DNA from: Diphasiastrum complanatum
Lineage: Eukaryota > Streptophyta > Lycopodiopsida > Lycopodiales > Lycopodiaceae
Length of the DNA: 64,000 nt
Assembly: GCA_029204225.1 (NCBI GenBank)
Contig: CM055110.1
Span: 16,089,306 to 16,153,305, forward strand
Reading direction: 5' to 3'
Position numbers and translations under genes: made by a program. The notes beneath the pieces were generated by a model. That model was not told the DNA's origin and did not search any database. It was given only the letters and a program-made list of their open reading frames with translations. Below, piece after piece: positions 10,731 to 23,483 of the stretch (position 1 is its first letter; each line of letters begins with the position of its first letter).

Positions 10731-11385
10731 TGTGAAAAATACAGATCCTAAGTGGATCTAAACTCCAAGATCATTGGCTTGAATGCTTGCACTCCAAACT
10801 ACATAAGCTAGGAATTGGCAACACATTCTATGCTACCTAGAATGCAAAGAACTTGATCAAAAAGCATTTATCACAAATGGAAACTTCCATAAACATCAAG
10901 TGCGGCCCAAAATAGCATTATACAGTCCATAATACATCAGCCTATCACTTTTGGAAAGCACCTAAGATCATACACAATAGCTTGAAGACAATACACACAA
11001 CAATGCTCTCAATGGAGGAAGAAACAATGACAATGATCTATTGATCTCAATGAAGCATACAAAAGGTTTCTCCAACCTGTTCTCCACGACTTCCCTACTA
11101 TTTATGGATGAGGAAGATGACTCTCTCTCCTCTCTCTAGAAGGTACTTGACCCTAGATATTCCCTATATAGGAAAAATAGCTAAAAATGGCTTATATGAC
11201 CAAAATACATCAAAATGGTCTCATTTTGAAGGGTATGAAGTTTGACACTTCATCATACTGAAAAAATACAGTAAATAAAAACATTGTGGCCTGGTTCACA
11301 CGTGTGAAACTCCAGAACCAAAACTATTTACAATTTTAGCCAATTTAGGCCTCAAACTAGCTAGGAAATGTTGACAATTTTCACA
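10731..11385 (-). repeat. Element K 5' LTR
   Basis: 655 bp with ends TG...CA, reading identical to the 3' LTR. It carries the palindrome TTCACACGTGTGAA at 11295-11308. As the upstream LTR it should hold the active promoter. Confidence 0.95.
11162..11171 (-). promoter_or_regulatory. Putative TATA box in the K 5' LTR
   Basis: TATATAGG-type sequence in the middle of the 5' LTR, followed in the sense direction by a CT/GA-rich stretch. Position and composition fit a U3/R boundary promoter. No start site can be shown from sequence alone. Confidence 0.45.
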
Positions 11386-11631
11386 GGCACAATATGGATC
11401 CAAACATAATTTGAAAGCATTATATAAGCTCCACAACAATTAACAAAGAGGGAGTAGGAAGTAGAGAGAGGAGTGAGAGACAAGAGGTGCAAGATTGGAA
11501 GCTAACTCAATATCATCTTAATGAGCTCAATTGTTTACAAGATACATAGTTTTAATTATGGAAGGACACTTTGATGAGGTGTTTTTCTCTTATTGGACAT
11601 CTTAATACTAAGATTAAGTTAGGTTCAAAAA

Positions 11632-12332
11632 TGTGAAGAATTGCCAAAAATTGGCAAATCTAGCTTGATCAAAAACCATGTAGAATAGTGTAAATTGTGT
11701 ACACAAGTGGGTCCCACACATGTGAGGCCATGATGCCACATGGGAAACCCATCCTAATGTAGGTTAGGTCAAGTCAAGAGAGTTGGTCATGTCTATTTGG
11801 TGGTCATCCCTACTTTATAGGACCTACACCTAAGTTTAAGGTGAAAATTTGACCAACTAGCTACCTACCAAGCATAACTCTAGGAAATAGACTAGGGTTT
11901 CATTTTAGGTCAAGGAGAGTGAGTTAACTTCCTTATTACTTGCTGGAAATTCACCTAACTTCAAGAAGGAAGTCGAATTTGCTATGTATTCCCTCTCTCC
12001 ATAGTGAGAAGATAGAAAATTTTTGGAGCTCATTGGCAATCTCAAGCTAGTTCACTATGTACATTGAGTTTTTGTGATCCAAATGAAACCAAATCAATTT
12101 CTACTTGTTTCTCAGGTTGAAGGCCGTACTACAGCCTGTAGTACACATGTGTGGGCTCGGATTTCAATGTTTATTAATGCTTTTGATTGTTAATGCTTGT
12201 TGTTTGTCAAATTGCCAATCTAGATCAACTTTTTTGTGTCTAGTTTTTTGATAGATTGTTAAGCAAGCATCCAATCACTCTTGTGGATCTTTTGTAGATC
12301 CATTTATGGTCCTAAAGTATAGTACTTTCACA
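11632..12332 (+). repeat. Element S 5' LTR
   Basis: About 701 bp from TGTGAAGAATTG to AGTACTTTCACA, directly followed by the PBS. CACATGTG-type palindromes occur inside (about 11718 and 12148). Its start was set by the TGTGAA opening shared with other copia LTRs here; there is no full second LTR to confirm it. Confidence 0.75.
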
Positions 12333-12345
12333 TGGTATCAGAGCC
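12333..12345 (+). other. Primer binding site of element S
   Basis: TGGTATCAGAGCC directly after the LTR end, matching initiator tRNA-Met. Confidence 0.92.
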
Positions 12346-12839
12346 AAGTACAAGAGCATAAGCCATTGATCTAATGCAAATCCATTTTTAGCAAGTTTTG
12401 GTGCTAAAAACTAGTATTGAGAGGGCAAGCTAGAATCTTGATTTTGGTGAGGAGATTTGATCCCAAACTTGGTAGGGGTCCAAATCCGTACTGTCCACAT
12501 GTGTGGGCACCTCTGAACCTGCATTTAATGCATGGTATTCATTTGATCCAAAAAAATTCAATTTGTGAGCTATTGGTGTAATTTTTGGTGGAGATTCTAG
12601 GATAATCTACCAAGATCATTTGCCATTGATTAGATTTGAATTTGTTTCATGGAATCTAATTAATCTAGGCTGAGTTCAAGTCCTATTAAGGTTAAAAACA
12701 GGTCTTGAAAGTACACCAAGAAGGAAGAAAGAGATTAAGTCATTTTTTTTGTCCAAAAATAGCCAAAATTGGCAAGATTTGATTGTTAGTAGATTTCACA
12801 TCATCTTATCTTCATTCCAACTTTGTGAGGGAGTGCTAG

Positions 12840-13035
12840 AACTGAGATTATAAGTCCATTTGTTGGATTAGAAATCTAATTTGAGTGAAAAACTACAAGA
12901 GAGAGACCTTAGTGAGTTTCTAGAGACAATCAAATCGTAGAACTGTGATTATAAGTCCATTTGTTGGATTAGAAATCAAATTTGAGTGAAACACTGCAAG
13001 TGTGAGACCTTTGTGAGTTTCAAGTCAATCAAATC
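12840..13035 (+). repeat. Tandem duplication in the S leader
   Basis: Two copies of a roughly 100-bp unit lie just before the gag start. Each contains GATTATAAGTCCATTTGTTG, a TTTGAGTGAAA block and GAGACCT...GTGAGTTTC. The copies differ at about a dozen positions. Confidence 0.75.
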
Positions 13036-13065
13036 TATTTCTTGTTTGTAGAAGTCACTAGTAAG

Positions 13066-14838
13066 ATGGGATCTGCTGGAGCATACCTTCTAGAAGCTAG
13101 TGAGAGGTTGAATTCTACAAATTATGCTATTTGGAAGGTTAGAATGGAGTCACTCTTGGTGCTCCAAGACCTTTATGAGTTCTTGATTGAAGATGAAGAT
13201 GAACCTCTAGGTGCACAGGAGTTAGCTAGATACAAGAAGAGATCTAGGCTTGCACTTCATTGTGTGAAGATGAATGTGAGCAATGATTTGTTGAGAGAAG
13301 TATCAGCTTGCACTAATGCTAAAGAGGCTTGGGAGTCTTTAAAATCAATCTATGAGTCTAGCAACACTTCTAGAGTTCTTATGCTTAGAAATCAAATTTT
13401 GCAAAGCATGAGGAGAAGTGAGGAGAGTGCACAGGATTATGTACTCAGAATCAAGTCTCTAAATAGGGAGTTGGCTTCCATTGGAGAGAAGATTCATGAT
13501 GGAGAGCTTGTACAAATTGTCCTTAATGGTCTAGGAGATGACTTTGCAAATTTGGTCCAAAGTTTTGCCATCCAAGACACTTTGCCAACTATAGAAAAAC
13601 TTCATAGTGTATTAGTGGCTGAAGAGTGTAGGATGCTCCATGCAAAATCTAGGATGAGTTCCTTGTCTTTGCAGGATGGTGATGAGAAAGCCAATTTCTC
13701 ATTCAAGGGCAAAAAGAAGACCAATGGAAAGAAGAAGCATCCAAAGGAGGCCAAAGAAGAGGATGATGCATCAAGCTCAAAGGACAAGTCAAAGCAAAAA
13801 TGCTTCTTTTGTGGAAAGAAGGGGCATTATGCATCTGAATGCTACAAGAGGCTAAGAGCACAAGTGGAGGAGGACAAACAAGGAAACCTTGCAAAGGAGG
13901 AGGAGGAGGATGAAGTAGATGTATTCTTGATGGCATCTACATCCTCACCAACAAGCAATAGCAATTCAAGAGACAATTGGTGGATCGACAGTGGGGCTAG
14001 CTCCCACATGTCTTGTGAAAAGGACTTTTTCTCAACCTTACACTCTTTCAATGCTGCTAAAAAGTTTGTCTTTACTGCAAATGATGAAGAGTGTAGGATA
14101 GATGGTGTTGGCACCATCTCTTTGTGTCTAGAATCCTCAAAATGCATGGATCTAGAAAATGTCCTTTATGTACCATCAATCACCAAGAATATGCTTAGTG
14201 TTGGTCTACTCTTAGAAAGTGGTTTGGATTTCCACTTTAAGCATGATGTTTGCTTCATCTTGAAGAATGATGTTTGCATTGCAAAGGGATTTAAACATGG
14301 AAGATTGTTTAAGTTGGAAGCTAGTGTTGCTTTTGAAAGAATGAGCTTGGCAAAGGAGGAGATCACTCAAGAGGAGATCTTGGCAAAGTGTGATCTTGCT
14401 TGCATTGAGGAGGAGCATCAAAAGGAGGAAGATCTTGAGGATCAGCCTCAAAGCATGAGAGTTCCAAGGGAGTCCTCAATGACAATGTCCGAGTCATCAA
14501 ATTGCATGCAAATTGTCCATTCAAGTGTGCATCTTGCAAGGGTGGTGAGCATTGGAGAGTCTACTATCTTTGAATACTCTTTGGAAAGTATTAGTAGACA
14601 TGAGATGACTTGTTTCTTACCTTTAAGATTCATGGTGTTTATTACTTTGTATGACAAGACAATGAAATGGGATGCTTTGAAATCTACAATTGTTGTTGAT
14701 AAAGCAATTTCATTGGATAAGTATTTTTGTAATAATTTGAATAGTGTCATAAAAGATGAAACATCATTTGTATTGGAAATATTTGGGTCCACATGCTTTG
14801 TGCATGATCATTCCAATGTAGACCAAAGATTATCCTAA
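13066..14838 (+). CDS. Copia Gag-protease fused to an integrase remnant (element S)
   Basis: The ATG at 13066 (MGSAGAYLLEASERL) aligns with the K gag start; an upstream TTG at 13042 is not a likely start. The frame gives 590 residues. Gag is followed by a CCHC knuckle at 246-259, then protease with DSGASSHMSC (Asp 308), and GAG-pre-integrase up to GRLFKLEAS. There the family should continue with WHKR, but instead comes an acidic segment (EEEHQKEEDLEDQ) and about 130 residues I cannot place. It ends in FGSTCFVHD...NVDQRLS, which resembles the C-terminal integrase region. The stop is created where the frame meets the LTR stub. The frame is uninterrupted despite the loss of pol, so either the loss is recent or Gag has been kept for particle formation in trans. 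Confidence 0.8.
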   Translation: MGSAGAYLLEASERLNSTNYAIWKVRMESLLVLQDLYEFLIEDEDEPLGAQELARYKKRSRLALHCVKMNVSNDLLREVSACTNAKEAWESLKSIYESSNTSRVLMLRNQILQSMRRSEESAQDYVLRIKSLNRELASIGEKIHDGELVQIVLNGLGDDFANLVQSFAIQDTLPTIEKLHSVLVAEECRMLHAKSRMSSLSLQDGDEKANFSFKGKKKTNGKKKHPKEAKEEDDASSSKDKSKQKCFFCGKKGHYASECYKRLRAQVEEDKQGNLAKEEEEDEVDVFLMASTSSPTSNSNSRDNWWIDSGASSHMSCEKDFFSTLHSFNAAKKFVFTANDEECRIDGVGTISLCLESSKCMDLENVLYVPSITKNMLSVGLLLESGLDFHFKHDVCFILKNDVCIAKGFKHGRLFKLEASVAFERMSLAKEEITQEEILAKCDLACIEEEHQKEEDLEDQPQSMRVPRESSMTMSESSNCMQIVHSSVHLARVVSIGESTIFEYSLESISRHEMTCFLPLRFMVFITLYDKTMKWDALKSTIVVDKAISLDKYFCNNLNSVIKDETSFVLEIFGSTCFVHDHSNVDQRLS

Positions 14839-14855
14839 AGTACAGTACTTTCACA
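14834..14855 (+). repeat. Element S 3' LTR stub
   Basis: 22 bp equal to the terminal 22 bp of the S 5' LTR apart from one base. It is fused directly to the integrase-like coding end through CCTAAAG, which fits both sides and suggests a microhomology-mediated deletion. Confidence 0.7.
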
Positions 14856-15002
14856 AATAAGCAACCAAAGAGCACTATTTTTTTCATCAAAATTGATTGC
14901 CATATATTAGTACAATAAGGACAAAACACTCGAGGACCATTTATTTATTTTTGTTTAAGGGCACACGAAGCAGGGAGGCTTAGAAACTTTTTGTAAACTA
15001 TC

Positions 15003-17050
<2,048 letters not shown>

Positions 17051-17051
17051 C

Positions 17052-17343
17052 TTTGAGTGATTCTCTTCATTTGTCTACATTTGTTTTGATTGTTTTGAGG
17101 TGCTATCAATGTGTACTTGATTTTTAGGTTGGAGTCCATACTCAGACAGTGTTTCACACGTGTGAAACCAGAAAGTACACCTACCTTCAATTAATGATTG
17201 TTCTTGTTAGGATTTTGTATCTAGAATTGATCTAGATTGATCTTAATCTCAAGTAGATTGATAGATCAAGTAATCTAACAGCCAATCCCTCTTGAGGATC
17301 ATATTAGAATCCACTCTTGGTCCTTTTTGTACTTTTTTGCACA
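17052..17343 (+). repeat. Element T 5' LTR, truncated
   Basis: Matches the last 290 bp or so of the 3' LTR (20043-20334), from TTGAGTGATTCTCTTC to the TTTTGCACA end. The left part is missing where it meets repeat R. It includes an 18-bp perfect palindrome at 17151-17168. Confidence 0.88.
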
Positions 17344-17356
17344 TGGTATCAGAACC
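17344..17356 (+). other. Primer binding site of element T
   Basis: TGGTATCAGAACC follows the LTR end; one base differs from the standard initiator-tRNA-Met match TGGTATCAGAGCC. Confidence 0.88.
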
Positions 17357-17942
17357 TAGTACAAGAGGTTTTGTTGAAATTGATAGGGTTAATTCAAATC
17401 AAAGCCAAAATTAGCAGTTTTTTGGAAACTAGTCAAATTTTGTGTAGCGAGTTGGATTTGTAGCTATCCTCAAAATTTTTGGTCCAGATCTTGTTGTGGG
17501 CTGTAGGAACCCTTTTCACACGTGTGAGGCCACACAGCTCTGGTTTTGACTGAGAAATTTTAGAAATTTGTAGAATTTGACTCACATACCCAATTTGAGT
17601 GATTTTTCGTGCAACATCAAGCATTTTCTATAGTGAATCTAATCCTTTGATTAGTTCTTGGATTAGATTAGACAAAAAATTAAAATTGAAGCTTGAAATG
17701 GGTGCACTAATTGATCCTCTGATTTTTTGAGTGTATGTTGAGGTTGAAGAGAGAAATTGCTAAAAATCATAGATTAAGGAGTGATTTTGCAAGTTTGAGA
17801 CTAGAATCTAAATTTCCATCATTCTAAATTGGTTCATGAGTGATAGGATTGAGTCTATAAGCTTTCTAAATTGCTAGAAGACTTTAGGTTCAGATCTCTT
17901 AGAGAAACCATAAGAAATTCTAGTGCTTTTTCACATTCAAAA

Positions 17943-19499
17943 ATGACATCAATGGGTGGTTTTTTGCTTGAAGCTGTCTCAATATTGGAGGAAAGCTATG
18001 CAAGTAGAGTTTGATGCATTAATGGAAAATCAAACTTGGAAACTTGTTGATTCACCTTATGGAAAGAAGCCTCTTACTTGTAAATGGATATATAGATTGA
18101 AATATAATCAAGATGGACGTTCCATTCATAAGTACAAAGCTAGACTTGTAGCAAAAGGTTTTTTTCAAGTCAAAGGCATAGATTATGATGAAACCTTTGC
18201 ACCTGTTGCAAAGCTTGTGACCATTGGATTAATCATATTTCTTGCAACTTCTTTCAAATGGGAGATCTTCCAACTTGATGTGACAAATGCTTTCTTGAAT
18301 GGATTCTTGGAAGAGGAAATCTACATGTGCCAACCCGAGGGCTTCATCAAAGATGGAGAAGAAGACAAGGTGTGTCTCTTGAAGAAGAGTCTCTATGGAC
18401 TCAAGCAAGCACCAAGAGCATGGTACTCTAGGTTGCATTCCTATCTTATTTCCATTGGATTTGTTGTAAGTTCTTATGAACCATCATTGTACTACAAATG
18501 TAATGATGGAAAGATCATTATCTTAGTTTTATATGTTGATGACATTATACTCACAGGAAATGATCTAGATGGCATCAAGAATGTAAAAGTTTCCTTGTCT
18601 AGTGAATTTAAGATGGTAGATCTAGGACTTCTTAAAGTTATACTTGGAATAGAAGTCACTAGAAGTAGTGATTTTACCTTCATATGTCAATCTAAGTATG
18701 CTAGATCAATCTTAGCAAGATTTGGCATGATTGATTGTAAAGGAGTTGAAACTCCTATGGAACTAAGTGTAAAAGTTTCTAAGGAAAGTGATGAAGCATC
18801 CCTTGAGGACATTACTACCTATAGAATGCTTATTGGTTCCTTGATATACTTAACCATCACTAGACCAAATCTTAGTTTTTGTGTTGGCAAGTTGAGTCAA
18901 TACATGCAAAGTCCATTAATATGTCATTGGAAAGGAGCAAAAAGGGTGTTAAGGTACATCTCGACTACAAAAGACTTTGGCATAGTTTATGAAAGGACTA
19001 ATATTTGTTTGAGAGCATATTCGGACTCAAGTTTTGCAGGTGACAAGATGGATAGAAGATCCATAAGTGCATTTGCTACATTCTTATGTGGAGGAGCTAT
19101 ATCTTGGCTTTCCAAAAAGCAAGATACCATCTCTCTTTCATCAATAGAATCCGAATATAAAGCTATGACAACAACAACAAAGGAGGTTCTTTGGCTTAAA
19201 AGGCTTTTGGAGGAGCTACACGTGATCAAGGATTAAGACATTCCATGCATATTTGTGATAATCAAGTAGCTCAACAACTTGCAAACAATTCAGTCTTTCA
19301 TGCTCGAACAAAGCAAATCGAGATTGCACATCATTTCGTGAGGGAGAAAGTGCAAGCAAAGGAGATCAAGTTTATTCATGTTTCATCATCAAGTTGCATT
19401 GCTGATATACTCACCAAGGCATTTCCTAAAGATCCATTTATAAGATTAAGATTGGCTCTTGGAATTATAGATAGATCCATGCTAGATTTACCAAGCTAG
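17943..19499 (+). pseudogene. Copia RT-RNase H remnant (element T)
   Basis: The gag start (MTSMGGFLLEA, ATG at 17944) runs into a different frame of the RT domain near 17975, so gag, protease and integrase are lost. The frame 17956-19236 encodes RT from QVEFDALMENQTWKLV through KARLVAKGF, FAPVAK, DVTNAFLNG, SLYGLKQAPRAWY and the catalytic YVDD (18532-18543), then RNase H with YSDSSFAGD and ESEYKA. It stops at a TAA at 19234. The rest of RNase H continues in another phase at 19237-19499 (DNQVAQQLANN...HARTKQIEIAHHFVRE), so a single frameshift near 19236 breaks the domain. RT itself retains its catalytic motif, but without gag and integrase the element is dead. Confidence 0.9.
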
Positions 19500-19511
19500 A
19501 TTTTCGAGGAC

Positions 19512-20334
19512 TGTGAAAAATGCAAAAATAAGCTTGGTAGAGGCCAAAAATCTTGTATATAGGATAGACACACATGTGTGGAGCCTGTGCCCACGTGTGA
19601 AACTAATGTACTTTTCATGTACCATAATCATATATGTTGTACATATGATTTAATTCAAGTTCTAGTGGCTAAAATGGCCAAAAACTAGTTTTCTAGAGAT
19701 ATGACACATGGCACCAATCTAATGATTGCATGAGCCAAATATTTTGAATAGGTGTCACATCCCATGTGTAGAGGACAGCTCACACGTTTGGAAATAGCTG
19801 AAGTAGGTGAGTTTTTGCTTCTAGAAGATTTCCATGAAGATCTCCATATAGTAGGAAAATAGACCAAAAATGCCGAAAATGGAAAGTTTTGATCCAAGTG
19901 TCAAATTGCATGATGGTGACAAGGCATCCTCACACGTGTGAGATATGATGCATGATCAGTACCTCAAGCTCCAAAAGTGTATATATAGAGGCTTATTTGG
20001 CCATAATCAATGTGAGACACCAATCTTGATTTTGGAAGCAATTTTGAGTGATTCTCTTCATTTGTCTACATTTGTTTTGATTGTTTTGAGGTGCTATCAA
20101 TGTGTACTTAATTTTCAGGTTGGAGTCCGTACTCAGATAGTGTTTCACACATGTGAAACCAGAAAGTACACCTACCTTCAATTCATGATTGTTCTTATTA
20201 GGATTTTGTATCTAGAATTGATCTAGATTGATCTTAATCTCAAGTAGATTGATAGATCAAGTAATCTAACAACCAATCCCTCTTGGGGATCAGATTAGAA
20301 TCCACTCTTGGTCCTTTTTGTACTATTTTGCACA
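19512..20334 (+). repeat. Element T 3' LTR
   Basis: About 823 bp from TGTGAAAAATGC to TTTTGCACA. It contains CTCACACGTGTGAG at about 19930 and the decayed palindrome GTTTCACACATGTGAAAC at 20142-20159, which differs from the 5' copy by one CpG-type transition. The purine tract before it (CGAGGA) is weak. Confidence 0.88.
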
Positions 20335-20377
20335 GTTATCAAATTAAGTATAGCAAAATATACATGTCAATAATGCG

Positions 20378-20418
20378 GTAGAGCACAAGACAACAGCGGA
20401 CGAAACCGCGTGCTCTAC
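20378..20418. other. Short perfect hairpin
   Basis: GTAGAGCAC (20378-20386) pairs with GTGCTCTAC (20410-20418) round a 23-base loop. It lies between element T and the U remnant. It could be chance or a remnant of an element end. Confidence 0.4.
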
Positions 20419-22612
20419 AAAGCTAATTCAAACTGTAAAGGAATGAACCTATTACTGACCACAAATCCTATGCATAGAATGTTGTTGTTCTCCACAACTC
20501 TAATAGGAGAAGCCAAAGGATGGTACTATAATCTACCCATAAATTCGATCAATACACCGGAGGAGCTAACCCAAGTGTTTTTGAAAGAATTCAAAGCCAC
20601 ACACAATGTCAACAACCGGATGTTTACCTTGACTATGACATTTGAAAGTATTTGGATGCACAACTTATGCTCATGTCCCAAAGGACAACAGAAAGAAACT
20701 TGATGAGCATTTTTTAAAACTATCTTTGTTGGCTATTGCAATTTTGATGAAATGTACAGACTATATAACATAGAAACCTGTAAAGTTTTCACTAACAGGG
20801 ATGTGACTTTTATCAAAGATCAATTTATTGATTTGAAGGGCAAGGGATAAATGCAGTCCACAAATTATCCTCTGACAACTAACTATTTTTAGAAGACAAT
20901 TTCCATTCTTGCTTGTAGTCATCCTATACAGTCAGATCTAGAAGAAGATGAAGAGACTGCAACTCAAGAGTAGTGAATGTGTCCGACATGCCCGACACAG
21001 TTGACACAGTCGACAGAAAGTCGAACTTCACAGCCACAAGCTTCAACCAGGAGATCATCAAGAATTCGATCTCAGCATGTTCGATATCTGATAGTTTGCT
21101 CACTATTCTATTTAAGAGCCAACCACAGTTGAGGAAGCATCGTCATAGGCCGACTCAGATCTATGAAAAGAGGCAATGGACAAAGAATACAATTCATTGC
21201 TGAGGAACAACACTTGGACTGTCACCGACCTACCAGCAAATAGAAATATTATTGACTACAAATGGATCTTTAAGATCAAATACAAAGCAGACGGGAGCAT
21301 CGACAGAAGGAAAGCTTGACTTGTGGCAAGGGGATTTTCACAAATTTCCAACATCGACTACTTCGAGACCATCAACCCAATTTTCAAGCACACTTCTATT
21401 CGATTCCTACTTTCTTATGTTGTTGCAACAAATCTTGAGGTACATCAGATGGATGTAAAAACTGCATTCCTCAATGGAGTTATCAAGGAGGACATCTACA
21501 AGATCCAGCTAGAAGACTACATCCTCAACGGCCGTGAAGACCAAGTATACAAGCTCCACAAAACTTTGTATGGTCTGAAACAATCTTCCAGAGCATTGAA
21601 TCAATATGTTCTTGATTGATCATGGTTTTCAACCTAGATCTACAGACTGTAATGTGTATTACAAAGCTATTAATCAATTCTTTGTCATCATCACACTTTA
21701 TGTGGATGATACGTTGCTATTTGGCAACAATATTGCTTTGACAAAGGATACAAAGAGGATGTTGTCCCAAGAATTTGAGATGACAATTCTTGGAGAAGCT
21801 CACTATTGTCTCGGGATTCAGATCCATAGAGATTGAAGTCAAAGACTTCTCTATATCACCCAGCAGAGGTACTTTTATAACTTGTTGATGAAGTTCAATT
21901 TTATGCATGTACATAATCCCATGGATCCAGGTCTCAGATGAACAGTGCCCTCAGACCAATGAGGAGAAGCAAAATGAAAGGGTATCCATACCAATCTATT
22001 ATCAATCCCTGATGTACGCAATGATCTCGACTAGGCTAGATGCTCTTTTTAGAGTAATCAGATATGTACGAGTTACTATGGACCTCTGCAATTGCTATGG
22101 TGATGGAGATCCATCCGATATCCATACTCTTCATGGATATACAGATGCAAATTGGGCAGGTGATATCAACACCAGAAAATCAACTTCTAGATATGTTTTT
22201 CTACTCAACAATGGTTCGAAATCTTGGAATAGTTGTAAGCAGGCCTCCATTGCAATGTCTTCGACATAGTCAAAGTACATTACAGCCACTCAAGCTACCA
22301 AAGAGGCAATCTGGTTGAGGAATTTATTGTCTAATGTTGGTCTCAGACAATCTGCTCCAATAATGATCTAGTACGACAATCAGAGTGCAATTGCATTGTC
22401 AATTAATCCTAAATTTCATTCTAGGAGCAAGCACATAGAGATCAGATATCACTATACAAGGAGCATGATACTCAACAAGGAGGTGAGCCTAAAATTTTGT
22501 AGAATACATGGCAGCTGACATATTTACAAAGGGATTGAATCGGGAAGCACACAACAATATTTGTGCTATCTTGGATTTGAGAAACAAGGCATTTAAGAAT
22601 CTAGATTAAGTG
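20410..22612 (+). pseudogene. Element U: decayed copia integrase-RT-RNase H
   Basis: The first 230 bases encode a GEAKGWYYNLP...EELTQVFLKEF stretch that looks like a gypsy-type Gag, not copia. From about 20636 the sequence is copia: an integrase C-terminus (YAHVPK, then FVGYCNFDEMYRLYN in another frame), RT from DYKWIFKIKYKADG at about 21255 through DVKTAFLNG, TLYGLKQSSRA and the catalytic YVDD at about 21696-21710, and RNase H with GYTDANWAGD, HSRSKHIEIR and ADIFTKGL. At least five frameshifts and several stops break it. RT motif details differ from K, S, T and X, so it is a separate lineage. It ends in a GTGGGGG purine tract. Confidence 0.85.
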
Positions 22613-22616
22613 GGGG

Positions 22617-22720
22617 TGTTGGATTTCTATCCTCTCCATCCTTATTTCATGCTAATCTAGATTCATTTATTAGTTGTTGTAAATATTGGCACAGTCACAA
22701 CATCTATAAAAATATAGTCT
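22617..22720 (+). repeat. Start of the element U 3' LTR
   Basis: TGTTGGATTTC immediately follows the purine tract AAGTGGGGG, the standard arrangement at a copia 3' LTR start. The LTR's right end was not identified, and no 5' partner lies in the window. Confidence 0.5.
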
Positions 22721-22722
22721 AC

Positions 22723-22920
22723 ATCGACATGTTTGAAGTCATCAAGTTACCCGATGTCCACGTCATCGACTTGGCCGAAGTCATTGACATCCTCGACGTC
22801 TCCAACCTATCCGACATCTACATCCTCGACTTCCATGTCATCAACTTGTCCGACGTCTTGCAGCTTGTCCATGATCTCTGACTTGTACGAAGTCATCGAC
22901 ATGTCCAACATCTCTAACTA
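22723..22920. repeat. TCGAC-rich minisatellite
   Basis: Imperfect short repeats built from TCGACTTGTCCGACGTCAT-like units, with about a dozen GAC(T/A)TG(T/G)CCGA or ATCGAC steps. Units vary in length, so no single period holds. Many units contain GTCGAC-like half palindromes. Related phrases occur at about 20983-21023. It may lie within the U LTR. Confidence 0.6.
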
Positions 22921-23483
22921 AATTAGATGTTGACTAAAAGCAACGTGCAACAACAAGTAGTGCCTTAATTCTAATTTATAAAGTAAACCATTCTTTTAAT
23001 CAGCTAGCCATGTGTACATATTCATCTCAGAGATTCATTGTTCTGTAGATTTTATCATTTTGGATGACTAATAACACTGTTCGATTTCTTGCTCTGATCA
23101 CTACATTTTTTTCTTTGATACAACCCTTTCGCAAAGCCAAACTCTTTAATGAAGGTAATTTGTGCATGGCTAGGGAATTGACTTAGTCGATCCAGCGACT
23201 TCGAAGCTGTGATCAATAGGATAGACTTCGAAGATCACTTTGCAGTCGATATGATTACTAAATCAATAGACTTAATTTCATACACTGAGGATTCCCTGTT
23301 GCTATATTTTGTTGCAACAGGAATTGAATGTTGATCCACTTGTCGAATCCCAGCAATATGTGTAAAGGGTTTTGACAATCTACGAGTAAATTCTTTGCGA
23401 GTTTTATTTACAAAGGATTTCTAAAATTTCATGGCACATGGTATGCTATTAAATATATAGGCTTCATATATAATAATTTTATA
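22921..23483. other. Unassigned AT-rich sequence
   Basis: No coding similarity. It may include the end of the U 3' LTR, but no CA terminus with a matching target duplication could be chosen. Confidence 0.4.

Larger units (their letters stand above)
4955..11385 (-). mobile_element. Element K: complete Ty1/copia LTR retrotransposon
   Basis: A full-length copia element of 6431 bp in the minus orientation. Two 655-bp LTRs (4955-5609 and 10731-11385) begin TGTGAAAA and end TTTTCACA. The 5-bp sequence GGCAC flanks both ends (4950-4954 and 11386-11390), a perfect target duplication. A PBS matching initiator tRNA-Met adjoins the 5' LTR, a polypurine tract adjoins the 3' LTR, and one uninterrupted gag-pol frame fills 5605-9558. 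The LTRs read identical by eye, so insertion is recent. All parts needed for autonomous transposition appear present. Confidence 0.97.
11632..14855 (+). mobile_element. Element S: copia derivative with gag-protease and a terminal 3' LTR stub
   Basis: The 5' LTR is 11632-12332, the PBS 12333-12345, the leader 12346-13065 and the gag-protease frame 13066-14838. Only the last 22 bp of the 3' LTR remain, at 14834-14855 (CCTAAAGTACAGTACTTTCACA versus ...TATAGTACTTTCACA at the 5' LTR end). RT, RNase H and most of integrase are absent. Flanks AAAAA (11627-11631) and AATAA (14856-14860) match at four of five positions, a weak candidate target duplication. It cannot move without help from another element. 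Confidence 0.85.
17052..20334 (+). mobile_element. Element T: copia with 5' LTR truncation and gag-integrase deletion
   Basis: A partial 5' LTR (17052-17343), PBS (17344-17356), leader, then a fusion of the first gag codons to the start of the RT domain near 17975, then RT-RNase H (17956-19499) and a full 3' LTR (19512-20334). The 5' LTR has lost about 530 bp of its 5' part, so no target duplication can be checked. A frameshift interrupts RNase H. The element is defective. Confidence 0.88.

Noticed and set aside
22733-22921. Ser/Thr-rich frame as a protein
   Set aside because: It is the translation of the TCGAC minisatellite.
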